Below are positions 23,844 through 31,414 of a stretch of 64,000 nt of DNA, piece after piece. The DNA comes from JAJYLM01 sp964547905 (lineage in GTDB: Bacteria > JAMCPX01), in assembly GCA_964547905.1 (NCBI GenBank), contig CAZJPN010000006.1, positions 24,461 to 88,460 on the forward strand, in the 5' to 3' direction. Positions within the stretch are counted from its first letter, which is position 1. Every line of letters starts with the position of its first letter. The position numbers were made by a program, and so were the translations under genes. The notes beneath the pieces are model-generated. The model saw only the letters and a list, made by a program, of their open reading frames with translations. It searched no databases and had not been told where the DNA came from.

Positions 23844-25085
23844 ATGAGCTTTGTGAAAGGTTTGAGATGTAGAGAATGCGGTGAGATTTATCACGTAACC
23901 CCAATACATGTATGCGAGCTGTGTTTTGGACCGCTTGAGGTAGTATATGATTACGAAAAAATTAAAAAGGCTATATCTAAAGATTTAATATCATCCAGAA
24001 AAAAAGGCATGTGGAGATACAAAGAGCTTTTACCGATAGATGGAGAGCCTGTTGTTGGTATGGATTCAGGGTTTACTCCACTTGTTAAATCAAATAAGCT
24101 TGCAAAAGCTCTGGGAGTAAAAGAGCTCTATATAAAGAATGATACGGTGAATCATCCTACATTTTCTTTTAAAGATAGGGTTGTTTCTGTTGCGGTTTCC
24201 AAGGCGAAGGAGTTCGGATTTAATACTGTTGCGTGTGCATCGACCGGCAATCTTGCAAACTCGGTTGCCGCCAGTGCTGCTGCATGCGGCATGAATAGTT
24301 ACATATTTATTCCTTACAACCTCGAACAGGCAAAGGTGCTGAACACACAGATTTACGGCGCAACTGTTGTGGGGATAAGGGGTAACTATGATGAGGTGAA
24401 CAGGTTGTCTTCGGAAATAGCGGGTAAATACGGCTGGGCATTTGTCAACATCAACATAAGGCCTTACTATGCGGAAGGCTCAAAGACGCTTGGTTTCGAA
24501 GTTGCAGAACAGCTTGGCTGGCGCGTGCCGAAAAATATTGTAGTACCAATGGCAAGCGGATCACTCCTTACCAAGGTTTACAAGGGATTCAGAGAATTAC
24601 ACGAGCTTGGCATGGTTCCGGATCTTGATGTTAAATTATATGGAGCTCAGGCTACTGGATGCTCTCCGATTTCCACAGCAGTAAAAGAACACCAGGAACT
24701 TTTCAAACCTGTAATACCAAAAACTATAGCAAAGTCTCTTGCAATAGGTAACCCGGCAGACGGGTTTTATGCTATTGAGGCTATAAACAAAACAGGCGGA
24801 TGGTCGGAAGATGTATCCGACGACGAGGTTATAGAGGGCATAAAGCTGCTTGCCGAAACAGAGGGTATTTTTGCAGAAACAGCGGGTGGTGTTACGGTTG
24901 GAGTGGCAAAAAAGCTCATAGAACAAGGCAAGATACCAAAGGATGAATCCATAGTATTGCTTATAACCGGTAACGGACTTAAAACCCAGGAAGTTTTATT
25001 CAACAAGGTTGAGCCCTTAAAGGTTATACCGGCAAAACTTGATGCATTTGATGAACTTATAAAAGGTAAGGAAAGAACAAAATAG
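23844..25085 (+). CDS. thrC: Threonine synthase with N-terminal zinc ribbon
   Basis: A 413-residue fold-type II PLP enzyme. It would convert O-phosphohomoserine to threonine. CRECG and CELC near the N-terminus (about residues 9-26) form a zinc ribbon typical of one ThrC class. The PLP lysine lies in HPTFSFKDRV, and CASTGNLANSV is the phosphate loop. I start it at the ATG at 23844 with GGGAGG upstream; the longer frame from 23805 lies in the operator. It heads a sulfur gene cluster. The close relation of ThrC to enzymes acting on phosphoserine or phosphohomoserine leaves room for a sulfur-related substrate, but threonine synthase is the simplest reading. Confidence 0.85.
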   Translation: MSFVKGLRCRECGEIYHVTPIHVCELCFGPLEVVYDYEKIKKAISKDLISSRKKGMWRYKELLPIDGEPVVGMDSGFTPLVKSNKLAKALGVKELYIKNDTVNHPTFSFKDRVVSVAVSKAKEFGFNTVACASTGNLANSVAASAAACGMNSYIFIPYNLEQAKVLNTQIYGATVVGIRGNYDEVNRLSSEIAGKYGWAFVNINIRPYYAEGSKTLGFEVAEQLGWRVPKNIVVPMASGSLLTKVYKGFRELHELGMVPDLDVKLYGAQATGCSPISTAVKEHQELFKPVIPKTIAKSLAIGNPADGFYAIEAINKTGGWSEDVSDDEVIEGIKLLAETEGIFAETAGGVTVGVAKKLIEQGKIPKDESIVLLITGNGLKTQEVLFNKVEPLKVIPAKLDAFDELIKGKERTK

Positions 25086-25097
25086 ATTGTAAATTAT

Positions 25098-26027
25098 ATG
25101 AAGGTATTGAATGTTGAAGTAGATAATATTATAAAGGGTACCATACTTGAGCTGATTGGAAATACTCCCTTATACAGGGTCAGGGGATTCTTGCAAAAGG
25201 AAACAAACTCAAATATATATGCAAAGCTCGAAAAATATAACCCTGGTGGTTCCGTAAAAGATAGGCCTGCTTTGCGGATGATCCTTGAAGGCATAAAATC
25301 GGGCCAGCTTACAAAATCAAAGACCATACTTGAGTCAACATCCGGCAACACCGGTATAGCTCTCGCAATGATAGGCGCTGTCCTTGGGTATAGAGTAAAG
25401 ATCTATATGCCTAAGAATGTTAGTGATGAAAGGAAAAAAACATTAAGCGCATTCGGTGCCGAGGTTGTGTTGACAGACCCTGTTGAAAGTTCTGACGGAG
25501 CTTATAGAGAATGTATTCTTGAGTATGAAAAAAACAGTGATAAATATTTCAAACCCGATCAGTACAACAATCCTGCGAATCCACTTTCGCATTATGAAAC
25601 AACAGCCACTGAAATCATAAAGCAGACGGATGGGAAGCTCACGCATTTTGTTGCAGGCATAGGTACCGGTGGTACACTGGTAGGTACCGGGAAAAAATTG
25701 AAAGAGTACAATCCTGCAATAGAGGTTATAGGTATTGAGCCGGATTCGCCATTTCACGGGCTTGAGGGGCTGAAACACATAGAAAGCTCCATTGTACCTG
25801 GAATCCTCGATAAAACCTTTTACGATCGCGTTATTCATGTAAAAACTGAAGATGCTTACAATTTGGTCAGAGAGATTGCAAAGAAGGAAGGTATTCTGGT
25901 TGGAGAATCATCGGGTGCAGCACTGTGGACATGTTTGAAGATTGCACGGGAGGTAGAAAATGCCTTTATAGTTACGGTGTTTCCCGACGGCGGATCCAAC
26001 TATTTCAGTACAAGATTGTGGGAATAA
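25098..26027 (+). CDS. cysM: Cysteine synthase, CysM type
   Basis: A 309-residue PLP-dependent beta-replacement enzyme. The lysine motif is NPGGSVKDRPA, followed by STSGNTGIAL and the phosphate-cup GIGTGGTLVGTG. The ESSGAALW segment is standard. Placement beside a JAMM protease, a MoaD-like carrier and a ThiF-type E1 matches the mycobacterial CysM-CysO-Mec system. There CysM uses O-phosphoserine and a protein thiocarboxylate rather than free sulfide. The acceptor preference cannot be read directly from sequence. It starts 12 bases after thrC and ends 1 base before the protease gene. Confidence 0.88.
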   Translation: MKVLNVEVDNIIKGTILELIGNTPLYRVRGFLQKETNSNIYAKLEKYNPGGSVKDRPALRMILEGIKSGQLTKSKTILESTSGNTGIALAMIGAVLGYRVKIYMPKNVSDERKKTLSAFGAEVVLTDPVESSDGAYRECILEYEKNSDKYFKPDQYNNPANPLSHYETTATEIIKQTDGKLTHFVAGIGTGGTLVGTGKKLKEYNPAIEVIGIEPDSPFHGLEGLKHIESSIVPGILDKTFYDRVIHVKTEDAYNLVREIAKKEGILVGESSGAALWTCLKIAREVENAFIVTVFPDGGSNYFSTRLWE

Positions 26028-26028
26028 A

Positions 26029-26436
26029 ATGAAACTTAGGCATGCGATGGTCAATCAGATGAAAGAACATCTTGAGCAGACATATCCTTACGAGGGCTGC
26101 GGTATAATGCTCGGCAAGGATAATATGGCTACGGAAATATATAGAGGAACAAATATCAGACAGGAAAGAAAAGAAGACAGGTTTCTGCTCGATCCCTCGG
26201 ATATTGTTAATGCAGAAAAATACGCAAAGCAACAGGGGATTGAAGTGCTGGGGTTTTATCATTCTCATCCCGATCATCCGGCAAGACCATCAGCAACCGA
26301 TCTGGAGAGCGCATGGGAAAGCTATTACTACGTTATAATTTCTATAGATAAGGGAAAGATGAGCAATATGGGTTTATTCAGATTATCGGAGCAGGGCAAT
26401 GGCTTTATCGAGGAAACAATAAACATTGAAGATTAA
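26029..26436 (+). CDS. mec: JAMM/Mov34 zinc metalloprotease (Mec-like)
   Basis: A 135-residue single-domain JAMM protease. The catalytic Glu22 lies in YEGCGIML. The zinc motif H-S-H-P-x6-P-S-x2-D is complete, with His78, His80, Ser88 and Asp91. In mycobacteria Mec cleaves cysteine from the carrier CysO; in other thiocarboxylate systems (QbsD, HcyD) related proteases trim residues after the carrier's Gly-Gly. The downstream carrier here has a C-terminal domain beyond its Gly-Gly, so this enzyme may do both jobs. That is an inference. It abuts cysM by 1 base. Confidence 0.88.
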   Translation: MKLRHAMVNQMKEHLEQTYPYEGCGIMLGKDNMATEIYRGTNIRQERKEDRFLLDPSDIVNAEKYAKQQGIEVLGFYHSHPDHPARPSATDLESAWESYYYVIISIDKGKMSNMGLFRLSEQGNGFIEETINIED

Positions 26437-26450
26437 TTAAGGAGGTAAGT

Positions 26451-26981
26451 ATGGCAATCACGGTAAGGATACCAACACCTTTGAGAAAGTATACCGGTGG
26501 TAAGGATGAGGTTCCAGCAGAAGGAAAAACGCTGAAAGAACTTCTGCAAAACCTTGAGGCAAGTTACAATGGTATTGGTGCGAGGATTATGGATGAAAAG
26601 GGTGCTATAAGGCGCTTTGTAAATATTTATCTGAATGACGAGGATGTTCGATTTAAGAACAATCTTGATACGAAGCTAAAAGACGGAGACGTGATATCTA
26701 TAATCCCGGCCATAGCAGGCGGTGTGCCCGGTAAAAAAGATAAGATTAAAAAAAAAGTGTATCTCACCTATCAGAAGAGACTGCTGAACAAGCCCTATAT
26801 ATGGGAAGCAAGCAGGAAGTTTGATGTAATCATAAATATAGGTACTGCGTCGGTATCCGGTGATCTCGGACTTGTAGGGGTTGAATTGGAGGGCACGGGT
26901 AATGAGGTGGAATCGTTGATCAAATGGTTTAAAAAGAAGGGTGTTAAGGTTGAGCCTATAGAGCAAACAGTTATGGAGTAA
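26451..26981 (+). CDS. MoaD/CysO-like sulfur-carrier domain fused to a NIL domain
   Basis: A 176-residue two-domain protein. Residues 1-91 are a ubiquitin-fold MoaD/ThiS/CysO-like carrier ending in IIPAIAGG (Gly-Gly at 90-91). In ordinary carriers this pair is the free C-terminus that is adenylated and thiocarboxylated. Here the chain goes on through a Lys-rich linker (VPGKKDKIKKK) into a NIL-domain pattern (about 99-176; KKVYLTYQKRLLNKPYI, VEVESL-like tail), a small ferredoxin-fold module known from methionine transporters. The Gly-Gly is therefore buried and needs cleavage to be used. An AAGGAGG ribosome site precedes the ATG. The adjacent JAMM protease and E1 genes fit a processing-and-activation scheme. 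Confidence 0.8.
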   Translation: MAITVRIPTPLRKYTGGKDEVPAEGKTLKELLQNLEASYNGIGARIMDEKGAIRRFVNIYLNDEDVRFKNNLDTKLKDGDVISIIPAIAGGVPGKKDKIKKKVYLTYQKRLLNKPYIWEASRKFDVIINIGTASVSGDLGLVGVELEGTGNEVESLIKWFKKKGVKVEPIEQTVME

Positions 26982-26988
26982 TAGTATA

Positions 26989-27786
26989 ATGTTAACAAAT
27001 CTGCAGATAGAGAGATATGCCCGTCACATTATACTAGACGGCGTTGGAGGTAAGGGACAAGAAAAGCTGCTTAAGGCAAAGGTTCTTGTTATAGGGGCGG
27101 GTGGTCTCGGTTCTCCTGTTGCCATGTACCTTGCCGCAAGCGGCATCGGTACTATCGGTATTGTCGATTTCGATGTCGTCGACATATCAAATCTCCAAAG
27201 GCAGATCATGCATTCTAATGCTACCATAGGTATGCCGAAGGTTGATTCTGCAGAGATCGCTGTAAAATCAATTAATCCGGACGTTGTAGTAAATAAATAC
27301 AACATAAAGCTTACGTCTGACAATATAATGGATATCATAAAAGATTATGATATAATTATTGATGGTACGGATTCCTTCCCTGCAAGATACCTCATAAACG
27401 ATGCATGTGTTTTGTCCGGTAAAAAGAACGTTTACGGCAGCATTTTTAAATTTGAAGGACAGGCAACAGTCTTTTCTTCACCCGATGGTCCGTGTCTTAG
27501 ATGCCTTTATCCGGAACCGCCTCCTCCGGGTATGGTGCCAAGCTGTCAGGAAGCAGGGGTGTTTGGTGTACTCCCGGGTTTTATAGGTGTCATCCAGGCG
27601 ACAGAAGCCATTAAACTGTTACTCGGTATTGGAAAGCCTCTCATAGGAAGGATGGTTCTCTATGATGCGTTACGCATGGAAGTGCGGCAGGTAAAGGTCA
27701 GGAAAGACCCGGGGTGTCCTCTATGCGGGGAGCATCCTACTGTTACGCGCCTTATTGATTATGAAGAATTCTGTGGTGTACGATGA
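26989..27786 (+). CDS. ThiF/MoeB/HesA-family E1-like adenylating enzyme
   Basis: A 265-residue protein that would adenylate the carrier's C-terminal glycine and help form the thiocarboxylate. The ATP loop GAGGLG lies at 36-41. The Asp-rich DFDVVDISNLQRQ and Arg-finger region follow. The zinc site uses Cys169/Cys172 (CLRC) and Cys243/Cys246 (CPLC). A candidate catalytic Cys186 lies in PSCQEAGVFG. The C-terminal IDYEEFCG is MoeB-like. No rhodanese domain is attached, so sulfur must come from another donor, perhaps the DsrE/TusA proteins downstream. The next gene overlaps its stop by 4 bases. Confidence 0.9.
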   Translation: MLTNLQIERYARHIILDGVGGKGQEKLLKAKVLVIGAGGLGSPVAMYLAASGIGTIGIVDFDVVDISNLQRQIMHSNATIGMPKVDSAEIAVKSINPDVVVNKYNIKLTSDNIMDIIKDYDIIIDGTDSFPARYLINDACVLSGKKNVYGSIFKFEGQATVFSSPDGPCLRCLYPEPPPPGMVPSCQEAGVFGVLPGFIGVIQATEAIKLLLGIGKPLIGRMVLYDALRMEVRQVKVRKDPGCPLCGEHPTVTRLIDYEEFCGVR

Positions 27787-28079
27787 AAATGTGTATACTG
27801 GTTGCAATGTCTAACCAGAATATATTAAAAACCCTGCATCGACTTTACGATGATTTCAAGAATAACATTCAATTGTTCCTTTACAATGACGGTGTCTTCC
27901 TTTTAAACGATCCTTCATTTATAGAGTTGACCAAACATATTAAAACAACGTTATGCAGTGTAAGTGCGGATGAGCGTAATATAAAGAAGAATGATACAGT
28001 CGTCTTTGGCAGTCTTTATGATCTTTCTAATATGATCTCAAAATCAGACAAATTAATTTCTTTTACCAGGGAATCATGA
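27783..28079 (+). CDS. DsrE/DsrF-like sulfur-relay subunit (with Cys)
   Basis: A 98-residue protein with the DsrE-family pattern: a beta strand CILVAMS, an alpha region, then QLFLYNDGVFLLND. A conserved-looking Cys lies in TTLCSVSADER (about residue 58). The tail GSLYDLSNMISKSDKLISF resembles TusC/DsrF. Such proteins pass persulfide sulfur. The ATG overlaps the ThiF stop (ATGA), and its own stop overlaps the next start, so the three are translationally coupled. Whether it relays sulfur to the MoaD-like carrier or to tRNA is unknown. Confidence 0.7.
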   Translation: MKMCILVAMSNQNILKTLHRLYDDFKNNIQLFLYNDGVFLLNDPSFIELTKHIKTTLCSVSADERNIKKNDTVVFGSLYDLSNMISKSDKLISFTRES

Positions 28080-28387
28080 GGATTACTTTTTTGATAAAAG
28101 ATGGCAATGCTGCAAGGTTGACTGACGGTATAAGGCTTATTCTTGGTCTTACGATTAATCATAGAGTATCATTACTGATAACAGATAAGGGAGCCGATGC
28201 CGTTTCAAATGCTATGAAGGATAATGGCTTTAAAAACCAATTTCTTGAGTTAATGGAACTTATCAGCAAGATGTCCGGCATTATAAGGACAGAGAAGCCT
28301 ATTACAGATGTTGATGCAATAGATATTATCTCAAGAGATGAGCTTACAAAATTTCTGCTCAACGCGGATTCTATCATCGTGTTTTAA
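28076..28387 (+). CDS. DsrE/DsrH-like small subunit (no Cys)
   Basis: A 103-residue protein with a DsrE-fold-like strand-helix pattern (TFLIKDGNAARLTDGIRL, then VSLLITDKGAD) and a C-terminal segment ending NADSIIVF. It contains no cysteine, so it cannot carry a persulfide itself. I infer a structural partner of the preceding Cys-bearing subunit, like the non-catalytic members of the TusBCD or DsrEFH hexamers. It overlaps that gene by 4 bases. Family assignment is from pattern only. Confidence 0.55.
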   Translation: MRITFLIKDGNAARLTDGIRLILGLTINHRVSLLITDKGADAVSNAMKDNGFKNQFLELMELISKMSGIIRTEKPITDVDAIDIISRDELTKFLLNADSIIVF

Positions 28388-28453
28388 ATTGATGTAGAAA
28401 ACCACCGCCTTTCTTACCGCCACTCTATGGTTCCTGGTAAATAAAGATATTTC

Positions 28454-28485
28454 TTGACAAGAAAACTTATAATTAGCTAATTATA
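28454..28485 (+). promoter_or_regulatory. Promoter and 18-bp palindrome upstream of cysH
   Basis: A perfect TTGACA lies at 28454-28459. The perfect 18-base palindrome TATAATTAGCTAATTATA spans 28468-28485 and covers the expected -10 position (for example TAATTA with an 18-base spacer). It is well placed for a repressor. The block TTGAC-N4-AAAAC-TTATAAT resembles one upstream of thrC, suggesting shared control of the two sulfur transcripts. Confidence 0.55.
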
Positions 28486-28599
28486 TATATGAGTAAAATA
28501 CTTGTGTTATGAAAAGACATGGATTTCAAGTGGTTATAGTTATGTCTTAATATTACGTTTTAAGATAGGTAAAGATATATTTAGAAAATGGAGGACACT

Positions 28600-29286
28600 A
28601 TGCTTGTCGTAGAAGAGATTTCGGATATTGCAGCAAGATTTGAAGACATCCCGCCGCAGGATATTATTTCTTGGGCTGTAAACACATTCAATAAGGACAT
28701 TGCATTTGCGTGCAGTTTCGGCATGGAAGATCTATGCATTGTGGATATGATCGTAAAGGCAGGACCGGAAACGAATATATTCTATCTCGATACATCACTG
28801 CTTTTTAAAGAGACGCACGAGCTGATAACAAAGCTTGAAAACAGGTACGGGATAAAATTTGAATGCGTAAAAACAGAATGCACCCTCGAACAGCAGGCAA
28901 ATCAGCACGGTGACGATCTCTGGACTGTCAACCCGGACTTTTGCTGCAACATCAGGAAGGTCGCGCCGCTCAAGAAGAAGCTTTCAACGTTAAAGGCATG
29001 GATGACCGGCATACGGAGGGATCAGACGCCGGAGCGCGCAAACGCAAAGACTGTTGAATCGGACAAAAAATTCGGGCTTGTCAAGATCAACCCGATTGTA
29101 AAATGGACAAGCGATGATACAAAGGATTATATAATAAAACACGGAATACCGTACAATCCGCTGCATGACAAAGGGTATCCAAGCATAGGATGTGAACCGT
29201 GTACCTTCCCTGTAAAACCCGGGGAAGACCCGCGTTCAGGCAGATGGAAGGGGTTTGCAAAAAAGGAGTGCGGGTTACATAAATGA
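28600..29286 (+). CDS. cysH: Adenylylsulfate (APS) reductase, 4Fe-4S CysH type
   Basis: A 228-residue CysH that would reduce APS to sulfite. The nucleotide loop reads FACSFGMED near the N-terminus. Four cluster cysteines are present: Cys115-Cys116 (DFCCNIRK) and Cys198/Cys201 (GCEPC). The catalytic Cys224 lies in KECGLH at the C-terminus. The CC/CxxC set marks the iron-sulfur form that normally uses APS rather than PAPS. I start it at the ATG at 28600, where GGAGG sits 6 bases upstream; an ATG at 28588 overlaps that site. No sulfate adenylyltransferase or sulfite reductase is in the window. Confidence 0.92.
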   Translation: MLVVEEISDIAARFEDIPPQDIISWAVNTFNKDIAFACSFGMEDLCIVDMIVKAGPETNIFYLDTSLLFKETHELITKLENRYGIKFECVKTECTLEQQANQHGDDLWTVNPDFCCNIRKVAPLKKKLSTLKAWMTGIRRDQTPERANAKTVESDKKFGLVKINPIVKWTSDDTKDYIIKHGIPYNPLHDKGYPSIGCEPCTFPVKPGEDPRSGRWKGFAKKECGLHK

Positions 29287-29391
29287 ACCCCATTGGGAAA
29301 TCAGCCGTAAGCTGATCGCTTCTGACGGAAAGGCACACTGAATTTATTATAGTATTACCTCTATGAACGGTAAGACTTTCTAATGGGGTAA
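29286..29391. repeat. Inverted-repeat-bounded intergenic element (CCCC-ATT-GGAAA type)
   Basis: The left end AACCCCATTGGGAAA (29286-29300) begins at the last base of the cysH stop. The right end TTTCTAATGGGGTA (29377-29390) is its near-perfect reverse complement and ends just before the ribosome site of the next gene. Inside, ATCAGC-CGTAA-GCTGAT forms a small perfect hairpin (29300-29316). Similar ends bound elements at 35224 and 35394, suggesting a mobile MITE-like or structured-RNA family. Confidence 0.55.
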
Positions 29392-29403
29392 AAGGAGGAT
29401 AGA

Positions 29404-29892
29404 ATGGATAAAGCAACACCGGACAAGGCTACGATTGTTGTGTTTTCCGGAGATATGGACAAGGTGATGGCTGCATTCAACATTGCGGTAGGTGCAGCTT
29501 CTTCAGGCATGGAGGTAACAATGTTGTTTACCTTCTGGGGATTGAATATCCTGAGGAAGGATAAGATGGGCAGCCAGTCAAAAGGAGTTCTGCAAAGACT
29601 GTTTACACTTCTCAACAAGGGCGGGACAGAAAAGCTTCCAATGTCGCGGTTCAATATGTTCGGTATGGGCCCCTGGATGATGAAGAAGCTTATGAAACGA
29701 TACAGCATGCCGAGCGTAAAAGAACTCTACTCGACCTCGAAGCAGCTTGGCGTTAAAATGATTGCATGTACCATTACTATGGGGGTTATGGGGCTTGCCA
29801 AGGAAGACCTTGTAGGTGATATTGATGAATTCGCAGGAGTGATTACCTATATAAAAGACGCAAAAGAATCAAAGATAAACCTTTTTGTATAA
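29404..29892 (+). CDS. DsrE2-like sulfurtransferase-family protein
   Basis: A 162-residue protein of the DsrE/DsrF-like superfamily, DsrE2 type. It starts with TIVVFSGDMDKVMAAFNIAVGAASSGMEV, has a hydrophobic LFTFWGLNILRK strand and a conserved Cys in MIACTITMGVMGL. DsrE2 proteins are often encoded beside tusA and carry persulfide sulfur, in some cases at the membrane. An AAAGGAGG site precedes the ATG. TusA follows 10 bases after its stop. Confidence 0.82.
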   Translation: MDKATPDKATIVVFSGDMDKVMAAFNIAVGAASSGMEVTMLFTFWGLNILRKDKMGSQSKGVLQRLFTLLNKGGTEKLPMSRFNMFGMGPWMMKKLMKRYSMPSVKELYSTSKQLGVKMIACTITMGVMGLAKEDLVGDIDEFAGVITYIKDAKESKINLFV

Positions 29893-29902
29893 GGAGGTAT
29901 GT

Positions 29903-30133
29903 ATGGATATAAACAAAACAGTGGACGCAGTGGGAATGCTGTGCCCCATGCCTATCTTGAAGACGGTTCAGGCTGTAAAGGAAATGAAGGTCGGTGATGT
30001 TCTTGAGATCTCAGCAACGGACGAGGGTATTAAAAAGGATATTAAGAACTGGTGTGATATGATGGGGCATGAGCTTATTGATATTCAGGATAAAGATAAC
30101 AAGATTATAGTGCATCTGAAAAAACTGAAATAA
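29903..30133 (+). CDS. tusA: Sulfur-carrier protein TusA
   Basis: A 76-residue TusA/SirA-family protein with the CPMP motif (Cys14 in VGMLCPMPILKT), which carries a persulfide. The rest (VGDVLEISATDEG, then KKDIKNWCDMMGHEL) is standard. The ATG at 29903 has AAGGAGG 5 bases upstream; an earlier in-frame ATG at 29885 overlaps the preceding gene. It ends the sulfur cluster. Partners may be the DsrE2-like protein and, more speculatively, the E1/carrier system upstream. Confidence 0.92.
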   Translation: MDINKTVDAVGMLCPMPILKTVQAVKEMKVGDVLEISATDEGIKKDIKNWCDMMGHELIDIQDKDNKIIVHLKKLK

Positions 30134-30400
30134 ATAGGGGTTGTCTTATGAGAGACCATGAAGAAAGAGTTTTCGCCTCTGCTCGTAAAACAACGCTCTT
30201 TTGGATAAAGGGGATTGTCATTGCAAGATGCATTATGTATCTTTTGACTTGGAAAGAGAAGCTGTCCACGCAGAATATTATGAAAGCATTGCAAGCAGTT
30301 CACAAGTGTTTTACTTCGTATCGTCTCAAACTCTTTCCTTTCTATCCTATGAATACTATATTACTGGTGTGAGAAGAACTAAAATAAAAAGGAGGGTTAT
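30134..30400. other. Unassigned stretch with only short frames
   Basis: This 267-base interval between tusA and the quinone oxidoreductase holds overlapping short open frames in two plus-strand phases (30148-30372, 74 codons; 30201-30404, 67 codons). Neither has a ribosome-binding site or a recognisable pattern. It may be non-coding or a decayed gene. An AAAAGGAGGG ribosome site for the next gene lies at its end. Confidence 0.35.
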
Positions 30401-31354
30401 ATGAAGGCTATGATTATTACCGCCTTTGGCGGTCCCGAGGTTTTTAAGGAACAGGATGTACCGAAACCGCAGCCAGGAAAGGATGATGTGCTGGTAAAGG
30501 TTTATGCTACCTCTATCAACCCTGTTGATTATAAAATACGAAAAGCTGGGTCATGGGCAGGGGTTAAGCCGCCGGCAATTATAGGCTATGATGTTTCAGG
30601 CGTTGTAGAGGCAATCGGCAGCGGGGTAAAAGATTTTAAAGTTGGAGATGAGGTTTACTATACGCCGGAGATCTCAGGAGGGCAGGGCAGTTATGCGGAG
30701 TATCATGTAGCAAACGAGGCGATTGTTGCACGCAAGCCTTCGAATCTGAATCACATAGAAGCCGCGAGTATTCCTCTTGCAGGCAGCACTGCATTTGAAG
30801 CCCTTGTTGCCGTAGCTAATATAAAATCTGGTGAGTCCGTATTGATCCATGCAGGCGCCGGGGGTGTAGGCTCTCTTGCAATACAGATTGCGAAGGCACT
30901 TGGTGTGTATGTATTTACGACATGCGGTTCCTACAATAAAGAACTCGTAAAGCGGTTGGGTGCTGATCGCATAATAGATTACAGGGTTGAAAACTTCGTC
31001 GATGTTATTCTTAAAGAGACAGCCAAGAAGGGTGTTGATGTCGTTTTTGATACCGTTGGTGGGGAGACATTATCCAAAAGTGTCGACGCCACAAAACATT
31101 CCGGAAGGATTGTTAGCATCGTATCATCCAACGTTAACCTTGATGCTGCAAAAAACAAGAATGTCAGTGTTCAATATATATTCATGAAGCGAGAACGCTC
31201 AAAGCTTGATTCCCTTCGTTCATTGATAGAACGGGGCAAGATAAAACCGGTTATTGATTCCGTTATGAAGCTTGAAGATGTTGCACTTGCACATCAGAAG
31301 TTGGAAAAAGGCGGAGTAAAGGGCAAGATCGTCTTAAAGGTTGTTGAAAGCTGA
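30401..31354 (+). CDS. NADPH:quinone oxidoreductase-like medium-chain dehydrogenase
   Basis: A 317-residue zinc-free MDR enzyme related to quinone oxidoreductases. The N-terminal part (MKAMIITAFGGPEVF, then SINPVDYKIRKAG and GYDVSGVVEAIGSGV) is followed by the Rossmann motif HAGAGGVGSLAIQIAKALG. A late VVFDTVGGETL block also fits. It would transfer hydride from NADPH to a quinone or enone in the cytoplasm. The structural zinc cysteines of alcohol dehydrogenases are missing. It ends convergent with the GT-C gene, with a hairpin between them. Confidence 0.88.
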   Translation: MKAMIITAFGGPEVFKEQDVPKPQPGKDDVLVKVYATSINPVDYKIRKAGSWAGVKPPAIIGYDVSGVVEAIGSGVKDFKVGDEVYYTPEISGGQGSYAEYHVANEAIVARKPSNLNHIEAASIPLAGSTAFEALVAVANIKSGESVLIHAGAGGVGSLAIQIAKALGVYVFTTCGSYNKELVKRLGADRIIDYRVENFVDVILKETAKKGVDVVFDTVGGETLSKSVDATKHSGRIVSIVSSNVNLDAAKNKNVSVQYIFMKRERSKLDSLRSLIERGKIKPVIDSVMKLEDVALAHQKLEKGGVKGKIVLKVVES

Positions 31355-31388
31355 AGGAGATATAAACAAAAATACTGGGAATTGGATC

Positions 31389-31409
31389 AGCAGACAAAAA
31401 GTGTCTGCT
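31389..31409. terminator. Hairpin between convergent genes
   Basis: A perfect 8-bp stem AGCAGACA / TGTCTGCT with a 5-base loop lies in the 60-base gap between the oxidoreductase and the minus-strand GT-C gene. Neither side has a T-run, so termination by it is uncertain. Confidence 0.4.
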
Positions 31410-31414
31410 CTATA

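Noticed and set aside
29286..29403. A riboswitch upstream of the DsrE2-like gene
   Set aside because: A small hairpin and inverted ends are present, but I could not match SAM, TPP or cobalamin consensus cores, and similar ends occur at unrelated genes. Listed as a repeat element instead.
30148..30404. Two overlapping short frames (74 and 67 codons) as genes
   Set aside because: Neither has a ribosome-binding site or familiar pattern, and they overlap in different phases; kept only as an unassigned stretch.
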